This document shows, one piece after another, positions 37,523 to 46,722 of a stretch of DNA of 54,450 nucleotides. The stretch is taken from positions 1 to 54,450 of the forward strand of contig JACCQN010000022.1 of the NCBI GenBank assembly GCA_015709215.1. Reading direction: 5' to 3'. The notes under the pieces are model-generated. The model did no database searches and was not told the origin of the DNA. It worked only from the letters and a program-made list of their open reading frames with translations. The DNA is from Bacteroidales bacterium. Its GTDB lineage: Bacteria; Bacteroidota; Bacteroidia; Bacteroidales; F082. The stretch's first letter is position 1. Each line of letters opens with the position of its first letter. The translations under genes and the position numbers were made by a program.

Positions 37523-38386
37523 TTACAAAATATGTTTTTCGGCATGATAGGAGCTGCGTACCATTGGGCCGCTTTCTACATGACGGAAGCCCATTTTCAG
37601 GCCTTCCTCTTCATACATTTTAAAAACCTCTGGTGTCACAAACTCCTTTACAGCTAAGTGATTACGGGTGGGTTGCAGGTATTGACCAATCGTCATAACG
37701 GTGGCACCGGTTGCACGGATATCGCGCATGGTTTCGAGCACTTCTTCAATTGTTTCTCCCAGTCCCAGCATCACACCCGACTTAGCGATAATGCCGGCTT
37801 CAGCAATAGTTTCGAGCACTTTGAGGCTTAGGTCGTATTTGGCCCGGCTACGCACCCAGGGCGTCATGCGGCGCACTGTTTCCAGGTTGTGCGATATCAC
37901 CTCCGGCCCGGCTTCCACTACTTTCATAATGAGCTCTTCGCGTCCGTCAAAATCGGGGATCAAGGTTTCCATTGTAGTGCCCGGACTTTCCCTTTTGATG
38001 GCTTTGATGGTGAGTGCCCAAATCTCGGCACCGCCGTCTTTCAGATCGTCGCGATCTACAGAAGTGAGTACCACATGCTTGAGCTTCATCAGTTTAACGC
38101 TTTCGGCTACACGATCAGGTTCCTGCCAGTCAGCCGGAAGCGGACGACCGGTTTTTACGTTACAAAAGCCGCACGAACGGGTACAGATATCACCCAAAAT
38201 CATCAGCGTGGCGGTGCCTCTTCCCCAGCATTCATGCATATTGGGGCAATGGCCGCTTGTGCAGATGGTGTGCAGTTGGTGTTGTTCAACGATCTCTCTT
38301 ACAGAGAGGTAAGTCTTTCCGGCAGGCACCTTGGTCTTGAGCCATTCGGGCTTGCGCATCAGTATATTAGTACGTTCTTTTTCCAT
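37523..38386 (-). CDS. lipA: Lipoyl synthase
   Basis: A 287-residue radical SAM enzyme that inserts two sulfurs into octanoyl-lipoyl domains. Both clusters are visible: the auxiliary cluster Cys set in CTSGHCPNMHECWG and the radical-SAM motif CTRSCGFC, plus the C-terminal RSSYHAE whose Arg-Ser-Ser ligates the auxiliary cluster. The longest frame begins at a TTG (38416), but that codon lies in the -7 box. ATG 38386 (MEKERTNILMRKPEWLK) gives a normal N-terminus and a leader of about 20 nt. Confidence 0.97.
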   Translation of the reverse strand: MEKERTNILMRKPEWLKTKVPAGKTYLSVREIVEQHQLHTICTSGHCPNMHECWGRGTATLMILGDICTRSCGFCNVKTGRPLPADWQEPDRVAESVKLMKLKHVVLTSVDRDDLKDGGAEIWALTIKAIKRESPGTTMETLIPDFDGREELIMKVVEAGPEVISHNLETVRRMTPWVRSRAKYDLSLKVLETIAEAGIIAKSGVMLGLGETIEEVLETMRDIRATGATVMTIGQYLQPTRNHLAVKEFVTPEVFKMYEEEGLKMGFRHVESGPMVRSSYHAEKHIL

Positions 38387-38413
38387 GAACTTGCTTTCAC
38401 TTTTGATGAGTTG

Positions 38414-38421
38414 CAAAATTA
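38414..38421 (-). promoter_or_regulatory. -7 box of lipA
   Basis: Minus-strand TAATTTTG matches TAnnTTTG and lies 27 nt upstream of the chosen lipA ATG. Confidence 0.5.
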
Positions 38422-38480
38422 AGCATTATAACCGGAAAAGATGCCCGATTCTTTGTGAAGCTGAAAGCTTAAAAGTAAAA

Positions 38481-38780
38481 TTAACCCAACTCAAATGTTG
38501 TAATGCCAAAAATCTTTTGAATGGGTAATGCTGGTTGTTGGCCATAGTATTTCCTGCCGCATTCAAAGACGTATTCGGCCTGATAATTTTTTAGCAGCTC
38601 AACGGCATCCTAATTAGTGACTGGAATATCCAGCTCAACGGATTCGTTTGGTACGGCATTCAGGCAAACCTGATAAAGGGCTTTAGCAAAGGGGTAGTTT
38701 TCAGCATAAAGCGGCCCTATTTTATAGCCTGTTCCAGCTTTGCGCAGCAGGGCATAAACTTTCAATTCCTAATCTTCTAG
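38481..38780 (-). pseudogene. C-terminal domain relic of a YitH-like GNAT acetyltransferase
   Basis: One minus-strand frame reads VYALLRKAGTGYKIGPLYAE, then VELDIPVTN, an in-frame TAG, then FECGRKYYGQQPALPI and KIFGITTFELG with a TAA at 38481. The order and wording match the C-terminal domain of two-domain GNAT acetyltransferases of the Acetyltransf_18 type (GPLYA...LD.P..N...EC.RMY.G..P.LP..I.G.T..ELG). A second stop (near 38772) and absence of the N-terminal catalytic domain show it is a remnant. The stop codons are single-base changes in an otherwise intact frame, so the decay is fairly recent. Confidence 0.75.
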
Positions 38781-39035
38781 CGCTATTTACTAATAAAACC
38801 CATAAAACTGAAAAGACCATTATTTAGGAAATAATAGAGCCTCCTACAATTAATTCGTCTTGCTTAAATTAACCCAAAAAACATTTTAAATGATTGATCA
38901 AAAAGATGTTAGCTAATTAAAACTGAAAATTAAAAATAGCATAAATTGGGCTTAAAGCAAATAGAAGTTGAACGCAAGCGCATAAGCTTAAATGTTTTGT
39001 TTTGCGAAACTTCTGTACCGAAAACTTAATTAAAC

Positions 39036-39065
39036 TTGATAAAGTGTGGTTTTCTGTTATTTTTG
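39036..39065 (+). promoter_or_regulatory. Consensus Bacteroidota promoter of the secreted protease gene
   Basis: A TTG (39036-39038), 19-nt spacer and TATTTTTG (39058-39065) match the -33/-7 consensus with ideal spacing. The transcript would start near 39072, leaving a leader of about 48 nt to ATG 39120. This also rules out the TTG as a start codon. Confidence 0.65.
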
Positions 39066-39119
39066 TTGGCTCAAGCTTTAGCTGCCGATGTCATCATAAA
39101 GGTACTAACACAAATTTCC

Positions 39120-42100
39120 ATGCAACAAAGTATTAAATTACGTTTTATCTTACTCACCCTGATTATTTTACCATTTATTGTGTTGGGGCAGCAAACCACT
39201 AAATTTCCGAAAGGCTTGCAAAAGGAATATCAGCCAGGAATGGACTTTCCCGATTTTACCTCACTCACCACCGAGCATATTGTACTGAAATCAACCCTGC
39301 CTACTTCGGTTGATAATTCAACATTACCCTATTTGCGGCCAGTTTTCAGTCAGCAGGGAGCATCTTGCGGACAAGCTGCTATTGTAGGTTATAATTTTAC
39401 ATACGAGATAAACCGTCTGAGAGATGTGGCTTCTGATACTTCCATTCATTTATATCCTGACCATTTTGTATGGAATTTTATGAATGCCGCTTCCCCTTAC
39501 TATGGTGTAGGAGTGAGCTATTTTCATACCTTCGATCTGCTCTACGATGCCGGAAACCCAAACGAAGCACTTTATGGGCCAATCGAGCTCGATGACAGCT
39601 ATTATTGGCCAAGTGGTTATGAAGTTTATCATAATGCCATGACCAATCGTATCGGTGGTGCAGCTTCGATCCGTGCTGGCACGCCAGAAGGTTTGGAAGT
39701 GCTCAAACACTGGCTGCACAACCACCTCGAAGGAGATGAAACAGGAGGTGTTGCTAATTTTTATGCCGGACTGGCTTATTGGCTGCAAATAATTCCTGAT
39801 GATAGTCCCGAGGCAGGGAAACCTGCTTTCATTCGTTTTGGTCCCGAAGCAACTCACGCCATGACTATTGTTGGCTATAACGATTCCATCCGGTTTGATA
39901 TCAATCAGGACGGTCAATACACTAATCACCTGGATATCACGGGAGATGGAATTGTGGATATGCGCGACTGGGAATTTGGCGCTTTGAAAGCTGTTAATTC
40001 CTACGGAACCATTTGGGGAGATTATGGCTTTTTCTATTTGATGTATCGTACTCTGGCTTTGGAATATGGTGAACAGGGTGGTATATGGAACAATAGTGTG
40101 CATGTGTTATTTCCGGAGCCGCAATGGCAGCCAAAACTTACTATCAAAGCAAGCCTCAAGCACAATTCTCGTGAAAAGATAAGATTAAGGGCAGGGGTGT
40201 CGCTAGATACCTCGCGCCATGTACCCGACCATAGCATCAGTTTTACCCATTTTAATTTTCAGGGTGGCGATTATCCATTGCGTGGCAGGGGGATTGATGC
40301 TAACGAGCCTCTCGAATTGGGGTTGGATATCAGTGAATTACTAAGCTATGTGCCTGCCGGTCAGCCAGCGCGTTTCTTTTTACTGATCGATGAAAAAGAT
40401 CCCGACTATACAGGATCGGGGATTCTTCAAAACATGAGCCTGCGTGAATACGAGCAGGAAAACCTGATCTGGGAACAGGAGGCAGATTTTGTGCCCAAAA
40501 CAATCCAAAATAACGGAACCACCTATGTTTCTGTAGTGCTCACTCCTGAAACAACACCTCCTTCGTTTTTACCGGACGAACGAATTATAATCAATGCTTT
40601 TGATGATACCCTTATCAATCTGCAAGCTGTTTCGGGTGAAGCACCTTTCAGTTGGCAAATCTTGCCGGAATATATTGAGACGGCTCAAATAAAACCTTAT
40701 CCGGAAGTGCAAACTACAATACTTTTGGTAGCTGATGAGGATCAAGGTTATGCGACTGTTCCATTGCCATTTTCTTTTCCTTTTGCCGAGCAAAGCTATG
40801 ATACGCTTTACATGCATGTGGATGGCTATCTGATGTTTGAACCGGAAGATATGCCGTATTATTATTTGTTGTACGACGAGCTTTACCTGCGTCAGCTGAA
40901 AATTATGGCCGGTTTTATGCATCAGGAATTGGGATTGCTAAGTGCTTCCGACAGGCTTGGCTATAGCGCCAGTGCTGATAGTATTATACTGAAATGGCAA
41001 ATCAGCGGTGGTTCTCCGGCCTCAAGTCTCGAGTTTAGTGCAACACTTTTTCCTGATGGCAAAATCAAATTCCATTACAAAAACCTTCCATCTGATATAA
41101 AATTTACACCAGTAATCGGATTGGGTTTTGCCGTTCTTGAAAATTCACGCCGGTCAAAGCCACTTTTTTCAAAATATTCCGGACAAATTCCTCCGGAAAA
41201 TTTGTTGTTAACATTCACTCCAGGAGCAGATTTGCAACGGCTTGCCGTCAATCACAATCAGCAATTAAGCTGGTTAGGTGGCAATGCCGACTTTGGCCAG
41301 GCCAGGCTACGGATGACTGATGCCGAAAGAGGATTTTCAGAGCAAGTTCTATTTGTTTCATCCGGCCCTGATTTTAAGCTGTCAATTGCTGATGGTGAAT
41401 CTTATGTAGCTACCTCATTGCCAACAACTTTGGATTTATATCTTCAAAATCTTGGCAATCAAACTATCGAAATCAATTCACTTCAATTAATTGGAGCCAG
41501 TACGGGGTTTCAGCTCCAAAACTCGCTTCCAGAAGAGATTATAATGGAGAGCGAATCAGATCTCTGGATACGAAATGCTGCGGTTATTCAGCCGGAAGAT
41601 GCTTCGATACAAAATGTTGCTATAAACATTGTGGCTGAGATAGATGGAAGGGAGATTCTCGCACAGGCATCCTTCGAAACAGCTTTTACATCGCCGGTGC
41701 TTTATCCGCCGCTGGTAATAGACAACAATAACTTATTACTCGAAGCCGGTGAACAAGCTAAGCTGGTTTACGAATTGCACAATCTAGGCACAAAAGCCAT
41801 TGAAAATATTGAGCTTGTCCTGCATCTGGATGATCCTTTTGTGATGTTGATAAGCGACAGCATTCAGCTTGTTGAAACCCTAGGTGCCCAGCAGCTCATC
41901 CGCGTGGAATACCTGATACAAACCACAGCTGCTGCACCGCACGGCAGGTTATTTGAGGTCTTCGCTGAATTGCTTTCGGGTCAGCAATTAGTTTTATCCT
42001 CTCGCGATTGGCTTCAAATCGGAATAAGCGAAATTGCCCTGTTTGATATGGATCGAAATCATAATTCAGCTTCAATTCTGGAGCGCGAACTTACCAATAA

Positions 42101-43151
42101 TGCCATCGATTACAGTCGCTATGAAGCCATTGATTCAGCGATTTATAATTATGAAATTGCTTTTTTAACCCTGGGCGTAATGCCCAATTATTATACAATC
42201 ACTTCGGCTGAGGACCAATTATTATCTGATTATTTGCGTGGTGGAGGTAACCTTTATCTTGAAGGAGGATCATTTTTCTTTACGAGTCCTCCTACACAGC
42301 TCAGGGAATTACTTCGCATAGAAGGATTTATGGATGGTGTGCAATACCCCGCAGATACCTTGGTCGGTTTATCCGGAAGTCCGGTAGAGGAGATGCTATT
42401 TACTTATCAGGGCGATCAAGCTTTGTGCGAAAACCTTTTGCCGCTTGAGCCTGCACAACCCTGGTTTGTTGATCCCCAAACAAATTTGAATTTTGTAGCT
42501 GCAATCGATTCCATCCGCTATAAAGGGATTGCTACTTCGATGGAGTTTGGTGGTTTGACGGCGCAATCCGGAAGTAGTCTTACCCAACTGATGCGCACTT
42601 ATCTGGAGTTTTTGGGGTATGCCCAGGCTCCTGTATCTGCACGTTTTAGCTCTGATAAACGAACCATTTGCATGAATCAGAATGTTCAATTTAGTTTTGA
42701 TGGAATTGGTGATCCTGAAACATTTTTGTGGACATTTGAAGGTGGGCAGGCCAATTCAATTACAAGCAGAACTCCGGTAGTAAACTACTCCACTCCAGGC
42801 AATTGGCCGGTTAGTTTGAAAGTGAATCAGGGTAACTACAGTGATAGTGTTCACGTGCAGGAATATATTGTCGTAAATAATTGTAGTTCAATAAGTGAAT
42901 CTGTTATTTCTGAACTTTCAGTTTATCCTAATCCGGCCTCCGAATCTGTGAAGATTGCTCTTCCTGAGGCTCTTTCTGAGAATTCCATGCTTTCATTGTT
43001 TGATCTTAATGGAAAATTGATCAGAGAAACGCCCTGGCCTAAGGCTCGACAAATTACTGGCATGAAGATTGCTAACCTGAAGCCAGGAGTATATGTGTTA
43101 CGCCTCAAAAGCCTACAAAAACTCTATTTAGGCAAATTAATCGTTAATTAG
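39120..43151 (+). CDS. Large T9SS-secreted papain-like (C1-type) cysteine protease
   Basis: A 1343-residue exported protein. The signal peptide spans 1-23 (ending VLGQ). The papain-like domain (about 65-315) shows catalytic Cys83 in SQQGASCGQAA, His246 in ATHAMTIVGYND, and Asn293 in AVNSYGTIWGDYGFFYL. Between His and Asn lies a DINQDG/DITGDG pair that looks like dockerin or calcium-binding loops. The middle 800 residues are beta-rich modules, including a DUF-like ThuA/GATase-type segment near 1050-1150. A PKD-like domain (about 1165-1255, FSFDGIGDPETFLWTFEGG) precedes a type A T9SS sorting domain (SVYPNPASESVKI ... LKPGVYVLRLKS). It is headed by a strong promoter and probably degrades external protein. 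Confidence 0.85.
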   Translation: MQQSIKLRFILLTLIILPFIVLGQQTTKFPKGLQKEYQPGMDFPDFTSLTTEHIVLKSTLPTSVDNSTLPYLRPVFSQQGASCGQAAIVGYNFTYEINRLRDVASDTSIHLYPDHFVWNFMNAASPYYGVGVSYFHTFDLLYDAGNPNEALYGPIELDDSYYWPSGYEVYHNAMTNRIGGAASIRAGTPEGLEVLKHWLHNHLEGDETGGVANFYAGLAYWLQIIPDDSPEAGKPAFIRFGPEATHAMTIVGYNDSIRFDINQDGQYTNHLDITGDGIVDMRDWEFGALKAVNSYGTIWGDYGFFYLMYRTLALEYGEQGGIWNNSVHVLFPEPQWQPKLTIKASLKHNSREKIRLRAGVSLDTSRHVPDHSISFTHFNFQGGDYPLRGRGIDANEPLELGLDISELLSYVPAGQPARFFLLIDEKDPDYTGSGILQNMSLREYEQENLIWEQEADFVPKTIQNNGTTYVSVVLTPETTPPSFLPDERIIINAFDDTLINLQAVSGEAPFSWQILPEYIETAQIKPYPEVQTTILLVADEDQGYATVPLPFSFPFAEQSYDTLYMHVDGYLMFEPEDMPYYYLLYDELYLRQLKIMAGFMHQELGLLSASDRLGYSASADSIILKWQISGGSPASSLEFSATLFPDGKIKFHYKNLPSDIKFTPVIGLGFAVLENSRRSKPLFSKYSGQIPPENLLLTFTPGADLQRLAVNHNQQLSWLGGNADFGQARLRMTDAERGFSEQVLFVSSGPDFKLSIADGESYVATSLPTTLDLYLQNLGNQTIEINSLQLIGASTGFQLQNSLPEEIIMESESDLWIRNAAVIQPEDASIQNVAINIVAEIDGREILAQASFETAFTSPVLYPPLVIDNNNLLLEAGEQAKLVYELHNLGTKAIENIELVLHLDDPFVMLISDSIQLVETLGAQQLIRVEYLIQTTAAAPHGRLFEVFAELLSGQQLVLSSRDWLQIGISEIALFDMDRNHNSASILERELTNNAIDYSRYEAIDSAIYNYEIAFLTLGVMPNYYTITSAEDQLLSDYLRGGGNLYLEGGSFFFTSPPTQLRELLRIEGFMDGVQYPADTLVGLSGSPVEEMLFTYQGDQALCENLLPLEPAQPWFVDPQTNLNFVAAIDSIRYKGIATSMEFGGLTAQSGSSLTQLMRTYLEFLGYAQAPVSARFSSDKRTICMNQNVQFSFDGIGDPETFLWTFEGGQANSITSRTPVVNYSTPGNWPVSLKVNQGNYSDSVHVQEYIVVNNCSSISESVISELSVYPNPASESVKIALPEALSENSMLSLFDLNGKLIRETPWPKARQITGMKIANLKPGVYVLRLKSLQKLYLGKLIVN

Positions 43152-43157
43152 ATTATC

Positions 43158-43634
43158 ATGAAATTGATTAGCAAAGTCGTTGTGGTTTTGATGTTTGCAT
43201 CAATATTGTCGTGCAAAAGCAGCAAAATGCCTTCCTGGGATGAAGCATCCAGGAAAGAGGTTGCAGTTGTTGTAGCCAATAAAGAGGTCGATATCAGATT
43301 GTACAACATTTGGTTTCTGGAAAAAATGGGAGAGAGAGCTTACAAGGATGCAGATTTTGCAAATGACTTACCTCGGCTTGAAATTTTCGTAAGAGAACCT
43401 AGAATTTCAGGGCATGATGGCTGTAATATGCTGATGGGATCGTTTGAGATCTGGAGCGACATCTTGGTTTTTAATTCATTAGCTACAAAGATGATGGCGG
43501 GTGAGAACATGTAAGCTTCCGATGATTTTCGTGCCCGTTTCGATAAGCAAAAATTCAGTTTTGTGATTAAAAGCAACAAGTTGATCCTGGATTCTGAGGA
43601 TGGTCAATCATTAATCTTTAAAAAGATTGATTAG
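43158..43634 (+). pseudogene. META/HslJ-like lipoprotein gene with internal stop
   Basis: From ATG 43158 the frame encodes a lipoprotein signal (lipobox ILSC, Cys19) and a META-domain-like region (LEIFVREPRISGHDGCNMLM). A TAA at 43512-43514 stops it after 118 codons. The same frame continues without further stops through DDFRARFDKQKFSFVIKSNK and LILDSEDGQSLIFKKID to TAG at 43634, which is the normal end of the domain. One base change therefore separates it from an intact 158-residue protein. META-domain lipoproteins are linked to envelope stress. The 118-residue product would lack the last strands of the fold. Sequencing error or a recent mutation are both possible. Confidence 0.7.
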
Positions 43635-43689
43635 CAATATCGGGCAGGCTGATGCGTTAACTTTCGGAGTTGATTTCCTAAAAACCTTT

Positions 43690-43697
43690 TATATTCG
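43690..43697 (+). promoter_or_regulatory. -7-like box of the DUF3108 gene
   Basis: TATATTCG, one mismatch from TAnnTTTG, 31 nt before ATG 43729. Confidence 0.35.
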
Positions 43698-43728
43698 CAA
43701 TATTGCAAAATAGTTACATCTATTTTTT

Positions 43729-44583
43729 ATGACAACAGTTTCACTACATCACATTTCTCGTCACAATCAAATCCTTCTTCTCAAACTGGTTATGTTGGTT
43801 TGGCTGGTGTCATATAGCGCTTTTGGTGATGCCAGGGCACAATTGCGACAACATCCCAATAATGCTTTTGGAGAGGACGAGCTCACAAGTTATAGCGTCT
43901 ATTACAGTTCTTTGCTTACAGGTAATGTGATTGCTGGTGAAGCTACAATTTCTGTAAAATCACATCACAAGCAATTTTTCGATCGGGATGTTTGGCATAT
44001 TGTAGGTGAAGGAAAAAGTAAAGGGGCTTTCAATTGGTTTTTTAAAGTACGTGATCGTTTTGAATCTTACGTGGATAAAGAAGCTTTGGTACCCTACCTG
44101 TTTGTGCGTCGTACGCGTGAAGGAGGTTATATAAAGGATGATGATGTGTATTTTTATCATACGGAAGGCAAGGCAGTAAGCCGGACAGCCACAAAGGAAA
44201 CTCCCGAAAATGTTCATGATTTTGTTTCGGCTTTGTTTTTTATGCGGACATTAAACTTAAGCGATTTTGATGCCGATAGCAATTATTATGTAGATTTTTT
44301 TCTGGATGATTCGGTTTATGTGAGCAAAGTTAAATACAAAGGCACAGAATACATCAGGACATCATTAGGCACTTTCAGATGCCTGAAATTTGCTCCTATG
44401 ATGGCCACGGGTAATGTGTTTGCTGATGCCTATCCGCTTTTTGTCTGGGTAACAGATGACGAAAATCACTTGCCCATTTTGGCTGAAGCAGCGGTTATAG
44501 TTGGAAGTGTAAAAATGGAACTGATAGAATATCAAAATCTTAAGCATCCAATACGCGCTCAGATCGTCCAAAAGAAAGACTAA
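43729..44583 (+). CDS. DUF3108 family exported protein
   Basis: A 284-residue protein with an N-terminal signal/anchor (about 16-37, LLKLVMLVWLVSYSAFGDARA). The remaining part is beta-rich. YSVYYSSLLTGNVIAGEATI, GEGKSKGAFNWFFKVRDRFES, REGGYIKDDDVYFYH, VHDFVSALFFMRTL and the closing DDENHLPILAEAAVIVGSVK follow the order of the DUF3108 family, whose members are periplasmic or outer-membrane proteins of unknown function. Monocistronic, followed by a weak hairpin. Confidence 0.8.
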   Translation: MTTVSLHHISRHNQILLLKLVMLVWLVSYSAFGDARAQLRQHPNNAFGEDELTSYSVYYSSLLTGNVIAGEATISVKSHHKQFFDRDVWHIVGEGKSKGAFNWFFKVRDRFESYVDKEALVPYLFVRRTREGGYIKDDDVYFYHTEGKAVSRTATKETPENVHDFVSALFFMRTLNLSDFDADSNYYVDFFLDDSVYVSKVKYKGTEYIRTSLGTFRCLKFAPMMATGNVFADAYPLFVWVTDDENHLPILAEAAVIVGSVKMELIEYQNLKHPIRAQIVQKKD

Positions 44584-44586
44584 TCT

Positions 44587-44610
44587 TTGTGTTTGTTATT
44601 CAAAACACAA
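44587..44610 (+). terminator. Weak terminator-like hairpin after the DUF3108 gene
   Basis: TTGTGTTT (44587-44594) pairs with AAACACAA (44603-44610) across an 8-nt loop. The following GGTTTTAG is a poor T-run. Confidence 0.35.
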
Positions 44611-44756
44611 GGTTTTAGAATTCTCCCGTAACGGTTTCTACTTCTTCTTCAATTAAATCCGATGAGTGTTATTTAGAATCAATTTATCGTGATACCAAGC
44701 AAAAAATCTGCTACTTTTACGGGTTTCAAAACCGTTTCAGCAAAGCTTAGCACGAT

Positions 44757-46721
44757 ATGATCAAACCTTTTGATGCCAAAGCCCATTACGAACAAACCCG
44801 TCAACAGGCTGGTTATGTGCCTCGTAAACAGGCAACGCAGCAAACCTACGACCGCATTGGATTTATGTCGGGTCTGGAGGTTCACCAACAGCTGCTCACC
44901 GATAAAAAATTGTTCTGCCATTGTCCGGCAGGTGTTTTCAATCACAGCAACGATTACGATGCCGAAATCATCAGGCATATGCGCCCCACGCTCAGCGAAC
45001 TCGGCGAATACGACGGCACCGCCCTGATGGAATTCAAAACGAGAAAAGAAATTGTTTACCGCATCAAAAATCCAACGGCATGCACTTATGAAGTGGATGA
45101 TACGCCTCCTTTCCCGATTAACAGACAGGCTTTGGAAATTGCGATTGAGATTTCCCTACTTTCTAAGCTCAACATCGTTGGTGAGGTGCACATCACCCGA
45201 AAGCAATACCTCGACGGCAGCATCCCGACGGGTTTTCAGCGGACGGCTATCATCGGTGTGGAAGGCGAAATTCCGCTGCCTCACAAAAAGATCCGACTGA
45301 TACAATTGAGTATTGAAGAGGATTCCTGCCGTGAGATTTCTGATATTGGCCACACACGTGTGTATAAAACCGACCGGCTGGGTATGCCGCTCATCGAAAC
45401 GGTTACCTATCCCGAATGTGTGAATCCGGATGAGGTGAAGCAGACCTGCGACTACATCCGCTTCCTGAATCGCAGCACAGGCAAGGTGCGCACTGGTATG
45501 GGTGCCGGCAGGCAAGATGTGAATGTGAGCTGCAAAGGCGGCACACGTGTTGAAATTAAAGGAGTGGCGCATACCAAATGGATCCCCGAACTTACCCATA
45601 ATGAAGCTTTTAGGCAATGGGCGCTTCTGCTTTTACGCGATCAGCTGTTGAAGCAGATTCAAGATCCAAAAAACTGGAAAATCAAAAATAAAAATATTTT
45701 AGCTGCTGATATTCCTGAAGTAAATGAACTGATCAGTCATGCCGAAGCAAATGGAAATTGGTTTCAACTGATTTGTTTGCCAGGATTCAAAGGGGCTCTT
45801 TCGCATTTTACTCAGCCCGGACAAAGCTTTGTAAATGAGTTGAGCGACAGACTGAAGGTGATAGCCTGTATCGAAAAACCTCATCTGTTGCATAGTGAAA
45901 TGATTGAATCAGGGCTAGCTATTGAAAGCTGGCAAAAACTCGGCGGCTTGGTTGAGGCCGGCGAAGATGATGCTTTGCTGTTAATTTGGGGTCCTGAAGA
46001 AGATATAGCAACAGCTCTCGAAACCATTGAAGAACGCTGCAAAATGGCTTTGGAAGGTATTCCGCAGGAGACCCGAAAATCGCTTCCTGACGGTACTACC
46101 ATTTTCGAAAGGGTGCTGCCCGGTGCTGATCGTATGTATCCCGATACCGACAGTGCGCCAATTCCATTGGAAGATGCTCAAATTGAAAAATTGCGCAGCC
46201 AGCTTCCCGAAGAGGTTATCGATCATTACAACCAGCTTAAGGCCTGGGAAGTGCCGGAAGATACTTACACTTTTATCTTTTCAAAGAATTTGTTTCCGCT
46301 GATTCGCGATCTGACGGAAAAACTACAAGTGCCTGCCCGCTATGCCGGAACATTTGTTGGTCAAACTTTGAAACATGCTATGGGTCAGCATAAAAATAGT
46401 GCATTAAAATACCGCACGATCTATCATTTGTTCGATTTTCTCAAGCAGAAAGGATTGGAATACCGGCTGGCCGAAAAGATGATTTACGAGTTGGCAGCAC
46501 ATCCGCGCATGGAGTTTGAATCGGTGCTCAACAGCATGAAGTTCAAAAGCCTTCCGGAAGCGGAAATTATTTCAAAGTTGCCTTTTATCGCAGGGAAATT
46601 TAATCCCAGAAAAAATGGAAAGCCCGAGGACAGGTTTAACTGGATCATGGGTCAACTAAGGAATACCGCAACAGGTAATATCAATTTAACGGATTTGGCA
46701 AAAACAGTAAAATCACTTTAG
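44757..46721 (+). CDS. gatE: Glu-tRNA(Gln) amidotransferase subunit E (archaeal type)
   Basis: A 654-residue kinase/amidation subunit. Together with GatD it phosphorylates and amidates Glu-tRNA(Gln) to Gln-tRNA(Gln). The GatB/GatE signature GFMSGLEVHQQLLTDKKLFC (35-54) opens the cradle domain. GRQDVNVSCKGGTRVEIKGV follows near 257. An AspRS-like insertion (about 300-420), absent from GatB, includes CLPGFKGALSHFTQPG. The C-terminal YqeY-like tail runs from about 520 (RNTATGNINLTDLAKTV at the end). The insertion and total length separate it from GatB (about 480 aa). An N-terminal extension of about 33 residues exceeds archaeal proteins. gatD starts 1 nt after the stop. A TACTTTTA box at 44711-44718 may be the promoter. 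Confidence 0.92.
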   Translation: MIKPFDAKAHYEQTRQQAGYVPRKQATQQTYDRIGFMSGLEVHQQLLTDKKLFCHCPAGVFNHSNDYDAEIIRHMRPTLSELGEYDGTALMEFKTRKEIVYRIKNPTACTYEVDDTPPFPINRQALEIAIEISLLSKLNIVGEVHITRKQYLDGSIPTGFQRTAIIGVEGEIPLPHKKIRLIQLSIEEDSCREISDIGHTRVYKTDRLGMPLIETVTYPECVNPDEVKQTCDYIRFLNRSTGKVRTGMGAGRQDVNVSCKGGTRVEIKGVAHTKWIPELTHNEAFRQWALLLLRDQLLKQIQDPKNWKIKNKNILAADIPEVNELISHAEANGNWFQLICLPGFKGALSHFTQPGQSFVNELSDRLKVIACIEKPHLLHSEMIESGLAIESWQKLGGLVEAGEDDALLLIWGPEEDIATALETIEERCKMALEGIPQETRKSLPDGTTIFERVLPGADRMYPDTDSAPIPLEDAQIEKLRSQLPEEVIDHYNQLKAWEVPEDTYTFIFSKNLFPLIRDLTEKLQVPARYAGTFVGQTLKHAMGQHKNSALKYRTIYHLFDFLKQKGLEYRLAEKMIYELAAHPRMEFESVLNSMKFKSLPEAEIISKLPFIAGKFNPRKNGKPEDRFNWIMGQLRNTATGNINLTDLAKTVKSL

Positions 46722-46722
46722 C

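Noticed and set aside
38387-38416. N-terminal extension of lipA from TTG 38416
   Set aside because: The codon lies in a TAATTTTG -7 box, and the ATG at 38386 gives a normal LipA N-terminus.
39036-39119. N-terminal extension of the C1 protease from TTG 39036
   Set aside because: The TTG is the -33 element of a well-spaced promoter, and a typical signal peptide starts at ATG 39120.
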